DNA of 64,000 nucleotides, from contig KE647232.1 in the NCBI GenBank assembly GCA_000447185.1, positions 1 through 64,000 of the forward strand, read 5' to 3'. A program made the translations under genes and the position numbers. This DNA comes from Vairimorpha apis BRL 01. Lineage: Eukaryota; Microsporidia; Nosematidae. A model generated the notes under the pieces. The model saw only the letters and a list, made by a program, of their open reading frames with translations. It searched no databases and had not been told where the DNA came from. Shown here one piece after another: positions 1 through 11,624 of this stretch (positions are counted from its first letter, which is position 1; every line of letters begins with the position of its first letter).

Positions 1-45
1 TAAAATATTTATTTACAAATAATGATACTTTTAAAAATTTGTTTT

Positions 46-2521
46 TTATACATTACTACTATTTTTATAATTTATCACTTTCGATATTAAAGTTCCTATA
101 TTGTCTAAAATTTCAATGACATTTTTTTTATCATTTTCATCAAACATTATCTTAATTTTATTTGCTTGAATCACGCATTCTTCATATTTAATTTTAATAT
201 CGTCTAATTTATCTGAAACAAAAACTAAAAAATTTTTAAAAGTCTCTTTGTCATATTCTAATGAATAAAAGATCTCTAAATTTTCTGAGTATTGAATAAT
301 AAAAAAATTTATTTTATCCTTTATTTTTGATAAATGTTCTTTTCTTACAAAATCTAAATATTTAAAATCTTTAATTAGATTTTCTATCATATTTTTATCA
401 TCTATACATTCCATTAAATATTTAAATAAATTATAATCATTCTGTCCTTTGTAATCAAAAAATAAATTTATACTAGATAGTTTAAAGCCAGACAATTTTT
501 TCGTTCTTCCCAAAAAATCAGAATTTATCATATTTCCTAAATCAAGTAACATTTTTAATAAAATTTTAATTTCTTCACTATTTATCAATTTTTCAAAAGT
601 GTATCTAAACTTATCTAATAATTCTTCCAATAAAAAAATTTCATCAAAAAATTTTCTTTCAAAAATTAAAATTTTTACAAGTTTATTAACTTCCGTTAAT
701 TTAGAAAATTTTAACATAGTTTTCTCTTCATAGCTTAATTTATCAAATTCACTTGTTGCTAACATATAAGCTTCTTCATAAGTTGGAAACATTCTTTCTA
801 AGTTCAATAAATCTTGTATAAAAATATTTTTTGAGTTATTTTTTAAAATGTTGTATATATTTTCTGACGTTATATGCTTTTTATTTAAATGTTTTAAAGC
901 TAATGAAACAAGAAATAAACGCTTTGAATCAATAATGTTGTTTACAGGTTTTAACTCATTTTGAAATTTCGCAACTTTTTCATTTAAAACACAAAAGTGT
1001 TTTTTAAATTTTTCTATATCATAGTTTATATTATATGAATCTAAATTTTTAAAAATTGTATTTTCACTAGACATTACAGGAACCCAATGTAATGGTCTTA
1101 TACTATGTATATTATTTAACTTAGAAATATTATTTTCAATATTCTTTTTTTTAAAAGAACCTTTTGTTTTTGTTTTTAATATTTGAGGTGGAATGTAAAT
1201 TTCATCTATTATTAAATCAATTTTTTTATTTCATTAGATTTAATATTTTTATAAAGTTCGATTTTTTTTATATAATCTTTAGCTGCACTTTCTTTATCAT
1301 TTTTTTCTTTATTTTCATATTTTATAGAATTTAATTTTTCTGGTTTTTTTTCTTGAATTAAATTTTTATAACCTTTTGCTTCTAAATTATTAACTAGTGA
1401 TTGACACTCTATTTCATTATAATTCATTTGTGCACAAAATTTTGCTATATGTCTATTATATCCAATTTGTATGAGTTTCTCAAATTGTTGTTTATCATTA
1501 GAATTTGTTATATAATTTGTTAATACTTCTATACCTAAAATTATATTTTTTTGAAACGGACAACATTCTTGGTATGAATACATTTTATTTATATCTAGAA
1601 GTACTATATCAAATTTAAAATCTTCATCAAAATATTTAAAATAGTTTGTTATTATATCTTCTTTGTTATATCTAAATAATCCTTGTTCATATAAAAAGCA
1701 GTTAAATGGAAATTCAAAAACTTTTAAATCATTAAAAAAAATAATAATATTTGCATCTCCTTCCAATTCAATCTTTAAATTAGTAAATATAATATAGAAT
1801 TGGTCTTTGTAAATGACATCATTATTATCAAATTCGTTTATAACAATTTTATTGTTTTTTTGATGAATTTCCAAAATGATTTTAAAATTTAGAAATTCTT
1901 TAATTTTAGGATAATTTGATATTATTAATTGATGTAATAGCAATATATCAAATTTGTGTGATTTTTTATAATTTACTAAATTAAAAAAATATGATTTAAA
2001 TCTTTTTATAGTTTCAATATCTGAAATTTTTTCTCTAAATATTTTTTTCTCTAACACAAAAATATTATCATTTTCTATTTTAGTAAAATACAAAATAAAA
2101 CATTCAATTATCAAAGTAAAAAATGATATCTTATTTAAATCTAATTCAACAATAACAAAATTATTGTTATTTATTTCAAACCAGGCTTCGACTGCATTAC
2201 AAAAATTTGAAATATTTTCACAATTAAATTCAAAATTTACAAGAAGAAAAAAATTTTGAAAAACTTTTGAATAATCTTTTGTTGAAATATACAAAGTTTC
2301 TTTTGATCCATTTTCGTTTATAAAATTTTTTACATCTTCAATATCATTTGTCAATGTATCAAAATCGGTTTTTTATTAGTTATAGGTCCTACTATAAAAA
2401 AATTTGATTTAATTTTCCACTTATTTAAACGTGAAATATTATTACTTATTGGGATAGTTTTAGTCTCGATGCGTTTTTCAAATATATTTTTACTATTGGA
2501 AATATTTTTAATTTTTTTCAA
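46..2521 (-). CDS. Formin with degenerate PTEN-like/C2 N-terminus and FH2 domain (frame-broken)
   Basis: Formins nucleate and elongate unbranched actin filaments through a dimeric FH2 domain. The FH2 part is read from about 1230 down to 46: it opens with the hallmark PLHW (codons at 1084-1095) and later has LLDLGNMINS followed by GFKLSSINLFFDYKG, the FH2 signature block. Upstream, 2354-1212 encodes a region resembling the inactive PTEN-like phosphatase plus C2 module of auxilin, tensin and plant class II formins: NDIEDVKNFI, then FCNAVEAWF, then a P-loop position reading VELDLNKIS that lacks the catalytic CX5R. The linker contains only a short IPPQ, so FH1 is almost absent. The parts lie in different frames: a -1 shift is needed in the T7 run at 1221-1227 and another in the T6 run at 2369-2374. 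A further open stretch reaches 2521, where an in-frame TAG (2522-2524) follows a possible ATG at 2566. The true start is unresolved. The FH2 call is strong, the PTEN-like call good; whether the gene is intact is uncertain. Confidence 0.8.
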
Positions 2522-2566
2522 CTATTTTTTGAGCTTTGGATTGTTCACATACAAATTTTTTGTCAT

Positions 2567-3528
2567 TTCAATAATCTCTTTTTTCTTTATTCATATAAAA
2601 AAAAGCTAATACATTTATACCAAATTTAAAACGTGTTTATAGGTGCAATTTGATTTGTAAGTTTAAATCATTAGTGTTTGAAACAAGAAATTATTTTTTA
2701 GCAGTAAAAATTATAAAATTATTTGTATAATAAATAAAAATTAAATATAAATTATTTTTCAATTTGAAAATATAATTAAAAATTACTAGTCAAATTAAAA
2801 AAAATTATCAAATACAAAAGTCTATTGTAATTTTATATTTTGCAATAAATTTAATTAAGTTTTAAAAATTATAAAATTAAAAACCATATTCATATGTTTA
2901 AGATTTATTTATTAATTATAATTTAGTTTTTCTTAAAACATATATTTGTTTTAAATTTTTTCAAAAAATTACATTTTTTAAATTTAATAAAATTTTTGTA
3001 TCTCGTTGAATATTTGATATCTAAAAATAATATATTTAAAATGATATAACAATGAAAAAAATTTAGTATTTTAATAACTTAAAGGCAATATTAATAAATT
3101 ATTGATCTTTTAAAAGTTATTTTTTAAAAAAACTTAATTATTTAAATAAAAATAGTATAGTAAAGCATAATATCACAAAATTAATATTTTTAAAATGTTT
3201 AAAAATTATAAGAAAAACATGTAAAACTATAATTTATTTTAAATGTTTTTAAAACATTTAGTTATTTTGATTTTTAAAAATTATATTAAGATGAAATTTT
3301 TTAGTTTCACAAATAATTTGATATTACAAGATTATTTTTTTAAAATGATTTAAATTTATAGATAATGAAATAAAAATAATTTAAATAATTAAAAATAATA
3401 TTTTCAAAAAAGTTAAAAGTGGTATTTTTTGATATTTAAAATGTTAAGTTAAAATATTTCTCAACCATTTAATATTTGTATATCTATTATAAAATATTGT
3501 AAATTTGAATTAACTTTTTTTACCCTAT
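2567..3528. other. AT-rich spacer
   Basis: Almost pure A/T with dense stops in all frames. It lies between the divergently transcribed formin and TAF6 genes and so probably holds both promoters. I see no RNA gene or repeat. The only clear signal is a CCC at 3523-3525 just before the TAF6 start. Confidence 0.6.
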
Positions 3529-4589
3529 ATGTTATTTTCACTTGATACATTGAAAATGTATGCACATTCTGTTGGAATTACAAATATAGATGATGATGCT
3601 TTAAGAGTATTATCGCAAGATCTTGAATATAGAATAAAAGAAATATGTCAAGAGGGAAGTAAATTTATGCTTGCTTCTAAAAGAAGTAAACTTAGCATAG
3701 ATGATATTAATTATGGTTTAATTAGTAGAAACGTAGATCCTTTGTTTGGATATGATCCACATGAGAACCTTGTTTTTAAAGGTTTACCATCTGGAATTTA
3801 CTATGTTCCAGATGAAGAAATTGATTTAGAAGAATTTTTAGAACGTCCTCTTCCAAAAATTCCACTTAATCCATCAATTCAGTCACATTGGCTAGCTATT
3901 GAAGGTGTTCAACCTCAAACAGCACAAAATCCTATTGTTATTGAAAAAATTGAACAAAAAAAGATACTTTATTGACATATCAAGAAGAAACAGAACTTAA
4001 AACACAAAATCGCCATATGCTTACAAAAGAACTGAGTATGTATTTTGAAAAAATAATACAAGCTATGGAAACAGAAGAAGATATAGCAATTGAATGTTTA
4101 AAGAACGAAAGTGGAATTCAACAATTAGTTCCATATTTTATACATCATTTTAATCAACAAATTATGAAAAATTTAAAAAATTCACCAAAATTAAAAACAG
4201 TACTTATGATGTACAATAGTTTGCTTAGAAATCAGTTTATTTTTATTGATGTTTATCTACATCAAGTATTACCTTCACTTTTAACTTGCGTTATTGGTAA
4301 ATATGTTGATGAATCAGTTAGATTTATTTCATCGGATGTTATAAAATATGTTTATCAAGAGTTTGCAAATAAATATAAAACTTTAGGACCACGTATAGTA
4401 AGAACTTTAGTAAAAACTTGGTTCGATAAAAATGCGGAAGAATGTGTGCATTTAGGAGCAATTCATTGTTTAAGTATTTTGTCAAAAGAAGTGATTAATA
4501 ATGTAATTAAACCAAAATTTGAAGTTTATAAAAAAGAGATCGGTTATAAAGGAGTAATCGAAAAAATTAATAATCTTTTACAATATTAA
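3529..4589 (+). CDS. TAF6: TFIID subunit TAF6 (histone-fold plus HEAT-like region), one frame break
   Basis: TAF6 is a histone-fold subunit of TFIID (and of SAGA in yeast). It pairs with TAF9 and contributes a HEAT-repeat scaffold to RNA polymerase II promoter recognition. The first ~70 residues form the histone fold (start MLFSLDTLKMYAHSVG, with SKRSKLSIDDINYGL further on), followed by the characteristic DPLFGYDPHENLVFK block of TAF6. From 3972 the second segment begins with KTQNRHMLTKELSMYFEKI and continues as the helical C-terminal domain. The segments are joined by restoring one base in the A7 run at 3956-3962, which removes the TGA at 3973-3975 and links EQKK to the KELSMYFEKI block as in other TAF6 proteins. 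CCC lies at 3523-3525, three bases before the ATG. Joined length is about 353 residues, shorter than yeast TAF6 (516). Identity is confident. Confidence 0.9.
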
Positions 4590-4856
4590 ATTATTTTTAT
4601 ACTTTAAAAAACATTTATAAAATATCTAAAAAATTTAACGATTATTTTTCTTAATTTTTTTGTAAAAATATTTAACTATTATAACTTTATAAATTTATTC
4701 TTATATTGTATAAAATTTTCTAATTAAGAAATAATATATGAGAAATTCCATAACAATACTTGATAAAAATTAAACTTTTTTTATTCTAAAAAAATTGATT
4801 TAAATATTATATATATAATTTTTTGTAAAAAAACAATAAATTATTTAAAAACTTTA

Positions 4857-6242
4857 TTATGTTGTATCAGGAAACGAAAGTGGACCAAGTCCAGAACTCA
4901 TTAAACCTTTATAAAATTTGATTTTAAACAATTTTTCAATTTCTTCGTTTGTGTTAAATAAAGAACAATTAGGAAATTCATGCTTAAGTTCTAAAATATA
5001 AAAAATCATTTTAATTTCAGCATTTGTTTTAAATCCATTAATTTCACAATGTGTAAAAGACACATCATACCCTAAATTTTTAAAGCAGTCATCATATCTT
5101 TATTTTTATACAGCAAATTTTTAAGAATTTACTTAATTGAGAAACTTCATAATACCATATAGAATCAATTTCTTGACAAAGAAAACGCAATATGCCTATT
5201 AATCTTTTATCACTATAAATAGAATTTTCTTTTGTGTTTTGTTTAAATTTTTCATCATTAATTATTTTTTCAATAAATAAATTATTGTGTAATTTTTGTA
5301 TCCAAAATGGACCACAAATTTTCATTTTTTTATTACATATATAACATATGTTATGACAGTATTCGTCTGTTATAGAATTAGTTTTTTGCAAGAAATTTTT
5401 GATTTTTGATAAAATTTCTGATGATTCTTGTGTATTCCATTCAGGTTTAAATGTATTTAATTTATGTGTTAAACTTAAAGAATTTCCACATCTACATAAA
5501 TAAAATAGTCCACTGTTCTCAACAACTTTTTTTGGTGTTCGTTTTAATACTCTTACAAAAATTCTCAAATAAAAATCAATATTAAGAGATACAAGCGGTT
5601 CAATTGATATACCAAATTTAGCAGCATGTCTAGATATACAAGATAAAAGTGCTCTAATTGCCATTTCATTCTGTGAAAATTTCTTTAAAATAGTAGTTTC
5701 ATATTTTATTATGCATTTATTTTCATTTGAACACAAGACTCCCTTATCTGTACTTGTAAGACATAAAATTCCATTGTGTTTTATTGATCTAAAAGCATTT
5801 TCAATGTACTCTGAACAACTTCCAAAGGGATCAATATCAATTACATCAAAATAGTTGAGTAAAGAACACATTAATACATTACAATCTGAATTAATTATAT
5901 TTATTTTTGAAGAGTTATTTTGAACATCTTGAATATTAAAATTTTTGTTAATAACATTTACATTTGAAATTTCGTTTAATTTTAAATTTTCTTGAATACA
6001 ATTGATAGAATCTAAACTTATATCATTAAAAATTATTTTAACGTTAGGAATTTCTTTAAAATATCTAATACCTCTTAAACCTGTAGCAGACATTGCATCT
6101 AATATACGAATAGATTCTTTTGTTTTAAAATATTCAGAGATAACTAATACTGAAATATCTCTATTTGTTTTTTGTGCAGGATTATAGAAAGTTGATTTAC
6201 TTTTTTTATTTTCGCAGATCCTTCATTTATTAATTCAGACAT
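4857..6242 (-). CDS. TRM1: tRNA (guanine26-N2)-dimethyltransferase Trm1, three frame breaks
   Basis: Trm1 makes m2,2G26 in cytosolic (and in other fungi mitochondrial) tRNAs using S-adenosylmethionine. N-terminal block: MSELINEGSAKIK, then STFYNPAQ and NRDISVLVI, matching the family's EG..FYNP.Q.NRD start. The methyltransferase core has DAMSATGLRGIRY and later the DIDPFGS catalytic motif. A Cys pair block follows (FYLCRCGN and CHNICYIC), typical of the Trm1 zinc-binding region. The C-terminus contains GYDVSFTHCEINGFKTNA, the family's terminal THF..TG.KTDA element. Breaks: T7 at 6201-6207, T5 at 5103-5107 and T5 at 5077-5081; each needs one extra base and the protein then reads continuously. 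The start at 6242 is preceded by a sense-strand CCC (6250-6252). About 460 residues. Three breaks could also mean a decaying gene, but the conserved blocks themselves are clean. Confidence 0.88.
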
Positions 6243-6565
6243 TATTATTGGGTTATTTAATAAAATAAAAGATTTTTAAAAATATTACGAATTTAGTTTA
6301 AATATAGTTTTAATAGTTAACAGTAATTTTTATAACTTTAATTAAAAGAATTACAAAAATACAATTTTTAGATTAATAATATAAATTAAATTTTCTCAAT
6401 TAAGATATATAATTTTGCAATTGAAAATTATACTTATTTAAATATTGAAAACGATAGATTTAGTATAATATTTGCAAACATTTAATTTTGTATAACAAAT
6501 AAAAATAAAAAGAATATTGTTAAATCATTTTTGAAAATTATAAAAAAGTATTAATTTTAAATTTT

Positions 6566-8098
6566 TTAATTAATTTTTTTACTTTCTTCAATATAAGTTT
6601 CAATGTTAGAGTTCAAAACTGTAGAAAAATTTTCCATTTCCTCAATTTCTGGTTTACTCCTCATAGATAAACAACTTGTAATCTTATCAGCAAACTCATC
6701 TACCGTGTAAACATTTAAATATTTCCATTGATGTCTAAATGTATTAGCAGATTTTTTTACAAGATCATGTAAACGATAGCTGTAATTAGGATTATTCTCT
6801 TGTCCAGAATAATCAGATAATATATCATAACTCAAAGATGAATTTGGTATCATTTTTCTAGGAGAATTAGTTATGTAAGATACCGTAGGAATAATATTTC
6901 CTCCGCTCATAATTTTTTCTTTTGTTCTTTCTGCTTTATTTTTAAAATAAGTAACATTAATTTTATTTCCATCAATAAAAATTTCATTTCCTTTTTCAAT
7001 TGCAATTAATGCTTCACTTGACAATTTATAGCATATGTAAGCATATTTTCTTTTTTCATGTAAAGTATCGTTTCCAACACACACTGAAACAATAGTTCCA
7101 AATTCACTAAATATATCAATAATATCATTTTTTTCTACAAAATCAGGAATGTTAGTAACATAAAGATTTCTTTTAACACTTTGACCTTCTAATGTTAATT
7201 GTTCAATAGATTTTTTTAATTGTTCTTCACGTTCTTCTTTCTTCTGCGCTTTTTGAATATAAAATGGCTCAGGATTTAAACATCCTTCATATTCTTCCTT
7301 AGAAAAAATATGTTTATCATGTAGCTCTTCAATTGCTTTTAATGCATTTTCTTGAGTATCAAAGTTTGCAAAAGCAATACCTTTTGAAATACTTGTTCCC
7401 TCTTTATATGGGAAATACAATGAAGTGACAGTTCCAAATTTACTTAAAATTTGTTCTAGTTTCTCTTCTGTCATAGAAACAGGAAAATTTTTAATAAAAC
7501 AATTTGTAAATTTCAATTCAATTTTCTTAGGAACCTCATTTTTTGTCAGCTCTTCCTGTCTTTTTCGCTTTTCTTTATCAAAAATTTCAACTTGGATAAT
7601 TTTATCATCTAATTGTCCACCATCACAATGTTTTATAGCTAATTTAGCTGATTTCTTTTTTTCAAATTGCACAAAACCATAGTTTTTAAGCTTTCCATCT
7701 GCATAAGTTGCTATTTTTGCACTTATAATTTTTCCAAACATAGAAAATGAATTAAACAAATTTTCATTTGTAAAACTAGAAGGTAGATTTTTAACTATTA
7801 AATTAGCTTCTTCTTTCTTGCCTTTATTATCGATACATCGGGTTACTCTCATAACTTTATTATTTAATTTAAAATTATTGTATTCTTTAACCGCTCTGCT
7901 AGAATCTTCTTCTTTAACAAATGTAACAAAAGCAAAAGACGATAAAGGCTCATTTCGTTTTTTTAATTTAATTTTACTGATTTCTCCGATAGAAGAAAAT
8001 ATCCTAAACAGATCTGATTCTAGTGTTTTTGAAGATAAATCACCGACATAGATAGTTGATACTAAATTTTGACTATTGTTCAATTCATTTTGATCCAT
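6566..8098 (-). CDS. PAB1: Polyadenylate-binding protein, four RRMs
   Basis: Cytoplasmic poly(A)-binding protein: coats mRNA poly(A) tails and promotes translation and mRNA stability. The 510-residue ORF is uninterrupted. Four RRMs can be read at about residues 14-88 (RNP2 IYVGDL, RNP1-like SSFAFVTF), 98-175 (LIVKNL, KNYGFVQF), 200-290 (CFIKNF, KGIAFANF) and 311-388 (LYVTNI, RKYAYICY). This is the PABP arrangement, including the charged linker between RRM3 and RRM4. The C-terminal ~110 residues should contain an MLLE peptide-binding domain, but the KITGMLLE core is not visible: the closest stretch is ADKITSCLSM. The domain is therefore lost or very divergent. A sense-strand CCC (8112-8114) lies 13 bases upstream of the ATG. 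Confidence 0.93.
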   Translation of the reverse strand: MDQNELNNSQNLVSTIYVGDLSSKTLESDLFRIFSSIGEISKIKLKKRNEPLSSFAFVTFVKEEDSSRAVKEYNNFKLNNKVMRVTRCIDNKGKKEEANLIVKNLPSSFTNENLFNSFSMFGKIISAKIATYADGKLKNYGFVQFEKKKSAKLAIKHCDGGQLDDKIIQVEIFDKEKRKRQEELTKNEVPKKIELKFTNCFIKNFPVSMTEEKLEQILSKFGTVTSLYFPYKEGTSISKGIAFANFDTQENALKAIEELHDKHIFSKEEYEGCLNPEPFYIQKAQKKEEREEQLKKSIEQLTLEGQSVKRNLYVTNIPDFVEKNDIIDIFSEFGTIVSVCVGNDTLHEKRKYAYICYKLSSEALIAIEKGNEIFIDGNKINVTYFKNKAERTKEKIMSGGNIIPTVSYITNSPRKMIPNSSLSYDILSDYSGQENNPNYSYRLHDLVKKSANTFRHQWKYLNVYTVDEFADKITSCLSMRSKPEIEEMENFSTVLNSNIETYIEESKKIN

Positions 8099-10350
8099 GC
8101 AATTGAAATAAGGGTTCTAAAAAATATTTTTTTATATAATATAGTTATAACATTTGTGTAAAATATCCAATTATATTTTAAATATCGAAACTAAAATAAT
8201 TTCGTTTCAAAATATTTTTATTAAAAGGTCAATCATGTCATATTTTGATCATATAAATTTTTTATTTTTAAAAACATTTTAAATTTTCATTTAACACTAA
8301 AAAAAATTAATTCTTATTTTAATTTAAAAAAATAATTTTAAATTTCTTAAATTTTATTAATCATAATATTCAAAAATATTTAACATTTACCATTCTTTAA
8401 ATATGCAATTATTTTTTATTAAGAAATTTTCAAAGTTAACTTATAATATTAAAAAATTAATTTTATTATTGTTAATTAAATAAATAATAATTTTACTAAA
8501 AAATTTATCATTTGTTTATTTATTTTTATGAGTTTTTTTTTAATTTTAAGGTTTATTGCATAAAATTAAAACAATTCAAATAATTTTTCTTTTATTCTAA
8601 AAATTTATGTTCAAAGTAAAAATTTAGAAAATTTATTTATAAAATTAAAAATTATTTTATGTGTACATTTATAAGTAATAATTTTTTTTTAATAATTATA
8701 ATGAATTATATGATTTCTAATTTTTAAAATAATTAAAATAAAATAAAAATTATAAAAAAATTATATATTGATTATTACATTTTTTTTTAATAAATATTTT
8801 TTATTTGTATTATTTATAAAAATCATAGATTTTAATTTCTATGTGTAATTTTTTTTCATTAAGATTTGATAAATATAAATTGATTTAAAATATATTTTAT
8901 TAATATATTCATTACATTTTTTATACTATATTTATATAAATTTAATTTATTTTATCTTATATATTTATAAAAAATAAATTACTTTTTCGTTTTTATAATT
9001 TAAATTATATAAAATTTAAAATTAGTTATGATATTTTAAAATTGAATTATTTATCATTTTTAAATTAACCTGTTCTGATATTTAATTTTAGATTTTTTTA
9101 TAGATTATTTAATTCAAACTATTACATAAAACAATTAATGATTGTTTACTTAAAAAAAAATTTAAATTCTAAAAACAATTATAAAAGTATTATTAAGCTA
9201 TAAAACTTTCGTTAACACAATAATTAACAAAATTAATTTAAAAAAAATTTATATGAAATTTTATATTTCTAAATTTTTATTAAGTAAATAATTAAACATA
9301 TCTTAATTTAAAAAAAATTTAATTATAAATTAATAAGCTATGTTTTTTACATGGATATAGGAAATGGATATTTTAATATATGTTAATATGGAATGTTATG
9401 GTATGCTTACTAAATACCATGTAAAATATAGAAAAATGCTTGAAATATTAGAATGTTTCTCAGAAATCATTCAACCGTTCACTTTTAAGAAAACTTTAGA
9501 GAGTAATTCATTAAAATAAAGAAAAAGAACAACTTAATATTAACAGAATTCAAAAGAAACGAAAACATACATTTTAAGTAAACTCGTTTGATACTAAAGT
9601 AACAATATAATGTTATAATGAAAATATATTTTGAAATAAATTTTTTATTTAATTATAAATTAAAACCATAAATTTTATTGAAATTATACATGAAAATTAT
9701 AGATATGTTTATTTCTATTAAATTAAACATGATTTATATATTGTTAAAGTGTATATAACATTTTACGGTTATCTTATATATTTATTTTATTATATTTATA
9801 AATTTTGACTAACAAAAAATATTAATTTTTATTTTATAATATATAAAAAGAAAAATATTTAATTTAATAATATATATATTTAAATTATTTAATAAATATA
9901 AATTTTTAGTATATAATATAAAATAATAAAAAATCTAAATCATTTAAAATTTTCAAATTTTAAGACAAAAAAATTTTAGATATTAAGTAATTTTTTAACT
10001 TATTAATTATATAATATACTAAAAATTTATCTTAATAATATCTCATAAGTTTCTAATTTTAAATACATTTATGTACTGTAATTTTCAATTTTGTAATAAT
10101 GACTTATAAATAATTAGGTTTTAACAAACATAAATTTATTTCTGTTTACATCTAATATATGTTAAAATTATAAATTTTTTTTACAATGTAATTATTCAAA
10201 TATAAAAAAAAATTTAAATTTTTATAAAACATAAACTATACATCAAATACATATTCTAAAATTTTTTATTTAAAAATTAATTTAAATTAAAAATGCAAAT
10301 ACATACAAAAATATCAATTTTACTAATAATTTTCTTTATTTAAAACCCTT
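8099..10350. other. Long AT-rich spacer with an embedded retroelement scrap
   Basis: More than 2 kb of near-pure A/T with no coding signal, apart from the endonuclease-domain fragment annotated at 9340-9600, whose base composition is visibly richer in G/C. Possible promoters: PABP leftward at about 8100 and the J-domain gene rightward at about 10340. Confidence 0.6.
9340..9600 (+). mobile_element. Decayed non-LTR retrotransposon 3' fragment (endonuclease C-terminus)
   Basis: From 9391 the + strand reads GMLTKYHVKYRKMLEI and then FTFKKTLESNSLK before a stop. This aligns directly with the tail of the longer copy at 51292-51690 (GIVTKYHAKYRNALEI, then VTLKKTLESVSLE). Only this short block is recognisable. 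Upstream, 9340-9390 is more G/C-rich than its surroundings but unalignable by eye. Clearly non-functional. Confidence 0.65.
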
Positions 10351-10971
10351 ATGGAATACAAATTAAAAGGGGATAGATTTTTTGAAGAAGGAAATTATAA
10401 AAAATATCTAGAAAATTATAAAGAATATCATAACATAGAGCGTAGTCAAACCTCTCAAAAGCATTATGAAAACGCAAAGAAAAAATATGAATTATATAAT
10501 GAAATTCAACAATTTTTAAAAAAAGATGAAAATGATTATTACAATCTTCTTGGTGTTAAAAGTGATGCTACACAAAAACAAATTAGAGATGCATATACAA
10601 AATTGATAACAAAATTTCATCCTGATAGAACAAAAATAAAAGAATCAAATATTGTTTCTAGAAATATTCAGAGGGCATATACTGTATTAAGTAATAATAA
10701 TGAAAGAGAAAAATATGATTATAGCAGACGAAAGTTTAAAAATACTAATGTTTTTAGATCTAATTCTGAAAATGAAGTTTATAATAATATGTTTAATCAA
10801 TTTGCATATACTTCCTTTATGACAGGGGATACTTCATTTCATATATACAATGATTTTGATATGTTAAACAATCTTTTATATAGAAGCTTTTTAAGACAAC
10901 CCAGAAGAAGTAATATTCGAAGGGAAAGATGGGATCATCAAAATTACATAAAAATTTCAATTTTTTTTTGA
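10351..10971 (+). CDS. J-domain co-chaperone, possibly tail-anchored
   Basis: A Hsp40-class protein that would stimulate an Hsp70 ATPase. A helical N-terminal ~60 residues (YKLKGDRFFEEGNY) precedes a J domain at about residues 62-130, with DYYNLLGVKSDATQKQIRDAY, the HPD tripeptide in FHPDR, and NEREKYDYS at the end of helix IV. There is no zinc-finger or client-binding domain. As assembled, the protein stops right after a T9 run (10961-10969) with KISIFF. One more T would extend it to a stop at 10995-10997 and create a hydrophobic end (ISIFFLIFIFLLFN), which would make it a membrane-anchored J protein such as the ER DNAJB12/Caj1-like types. That extension is inference. CCC at 10346-10348 immediately precedes the ATG. 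Confidence 0.8.
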   Translation: MEYKLKGDRFFEEGNYKKYLENYKEYHNIERSQTSQKHYENAKKKYELYNEIQQFLKKDENDYYNLLGVKSDATQKQIRDAYTKLITKFHPDRTKIKESNIVSRNIQRAYTVLSNNNEREKYDYSRRKFKNTNVFRSNSENEVYNNMFNQFAYTSFMTGDTSFHIYNDFDMLNNLLYRSFLRQPRRSNIRRERWDHQNYIKISIFF

Positions 10972-11085
10972 TATTTATTTTTCTATTATTTAATTAATGA
11001 ATGATTTTATCAATATTTTAAATGAAGTTATAAATAAATTTAATTATTAATTTGTAAAACTGTATGATAATTAATTAATCATAGT

Positions 11086-11624
11086 CTAAACTAATTTTTG
11101 TTTCCTACAATCAGCACAATACCATAAATTTTTCGGAGGTAGAGTAATACCAACACAATCAAAATGGAACCATTGAATTTTACAACTAGGTTCCTCACAG
11201 GCTATCATGTTTTCACAAGCATATTGTCTGCATGTACAATATTTATTACCAAAAGATTTATTTTTCCCTACTTTTACTATTCTATTGATATTTTCTAAGT
11301 TAACATTTGGAATTACAATATCAAAACAATTTTTAGATATTATTTGTTTTGTTTTTGAAATAATTGGAGCAATAACATCATTAAATTTAAGAATCGATTT
11401 ATCATATTTTTTTTATATTTTTTAAATTTATATTGTAATTTCATAATTTCATTCTCATCAATTTGTTGTCCTTTTAAAGCTTTTTTTGTTAAAATATCGA
11501 TTTTATTTTTTATTTTTACATATTTTTTTTCAATTCTTTTATTTCGTTTATCTAAAATATAAACATCTAATGGAATTTGTTGAATATTTTCTATAACTTC
11601 ATCATAAGTGTCAAAAATTCCCAT
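11086..11624 (-). CDS. ING-family PHD-finger protein, one frame break
   Basis: ING proteins (yeast Yng1, Yng2, Pho23) are subunits of histone acetyltransferase or deacetylase complexes and bind methylated H3K4 through a C-terminal PHD finger. The N-terminal ING helical block is visible (MGIFDTYDEVIENIQQIPLDVY, then a lysine-rich coiled stretch). The PHD lies at 11089-11240 and is read in another frame: CTCRQYACENMIACEEPSC, IQWFHFDCVGIT and NLWYCADCR, giving the complete C4HC3 set plus the conserved WFHF..CVG. The -1 shift needed between them lies in the T8 run at 11407-11414, after which the linker is open throughout. A sense-strand CCC (11627-11629) lies two bases before the ATG. About 180 residues, shorter than fungal ING proteins. 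Which complex it serves cannot be told. Confidence 0.85.
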
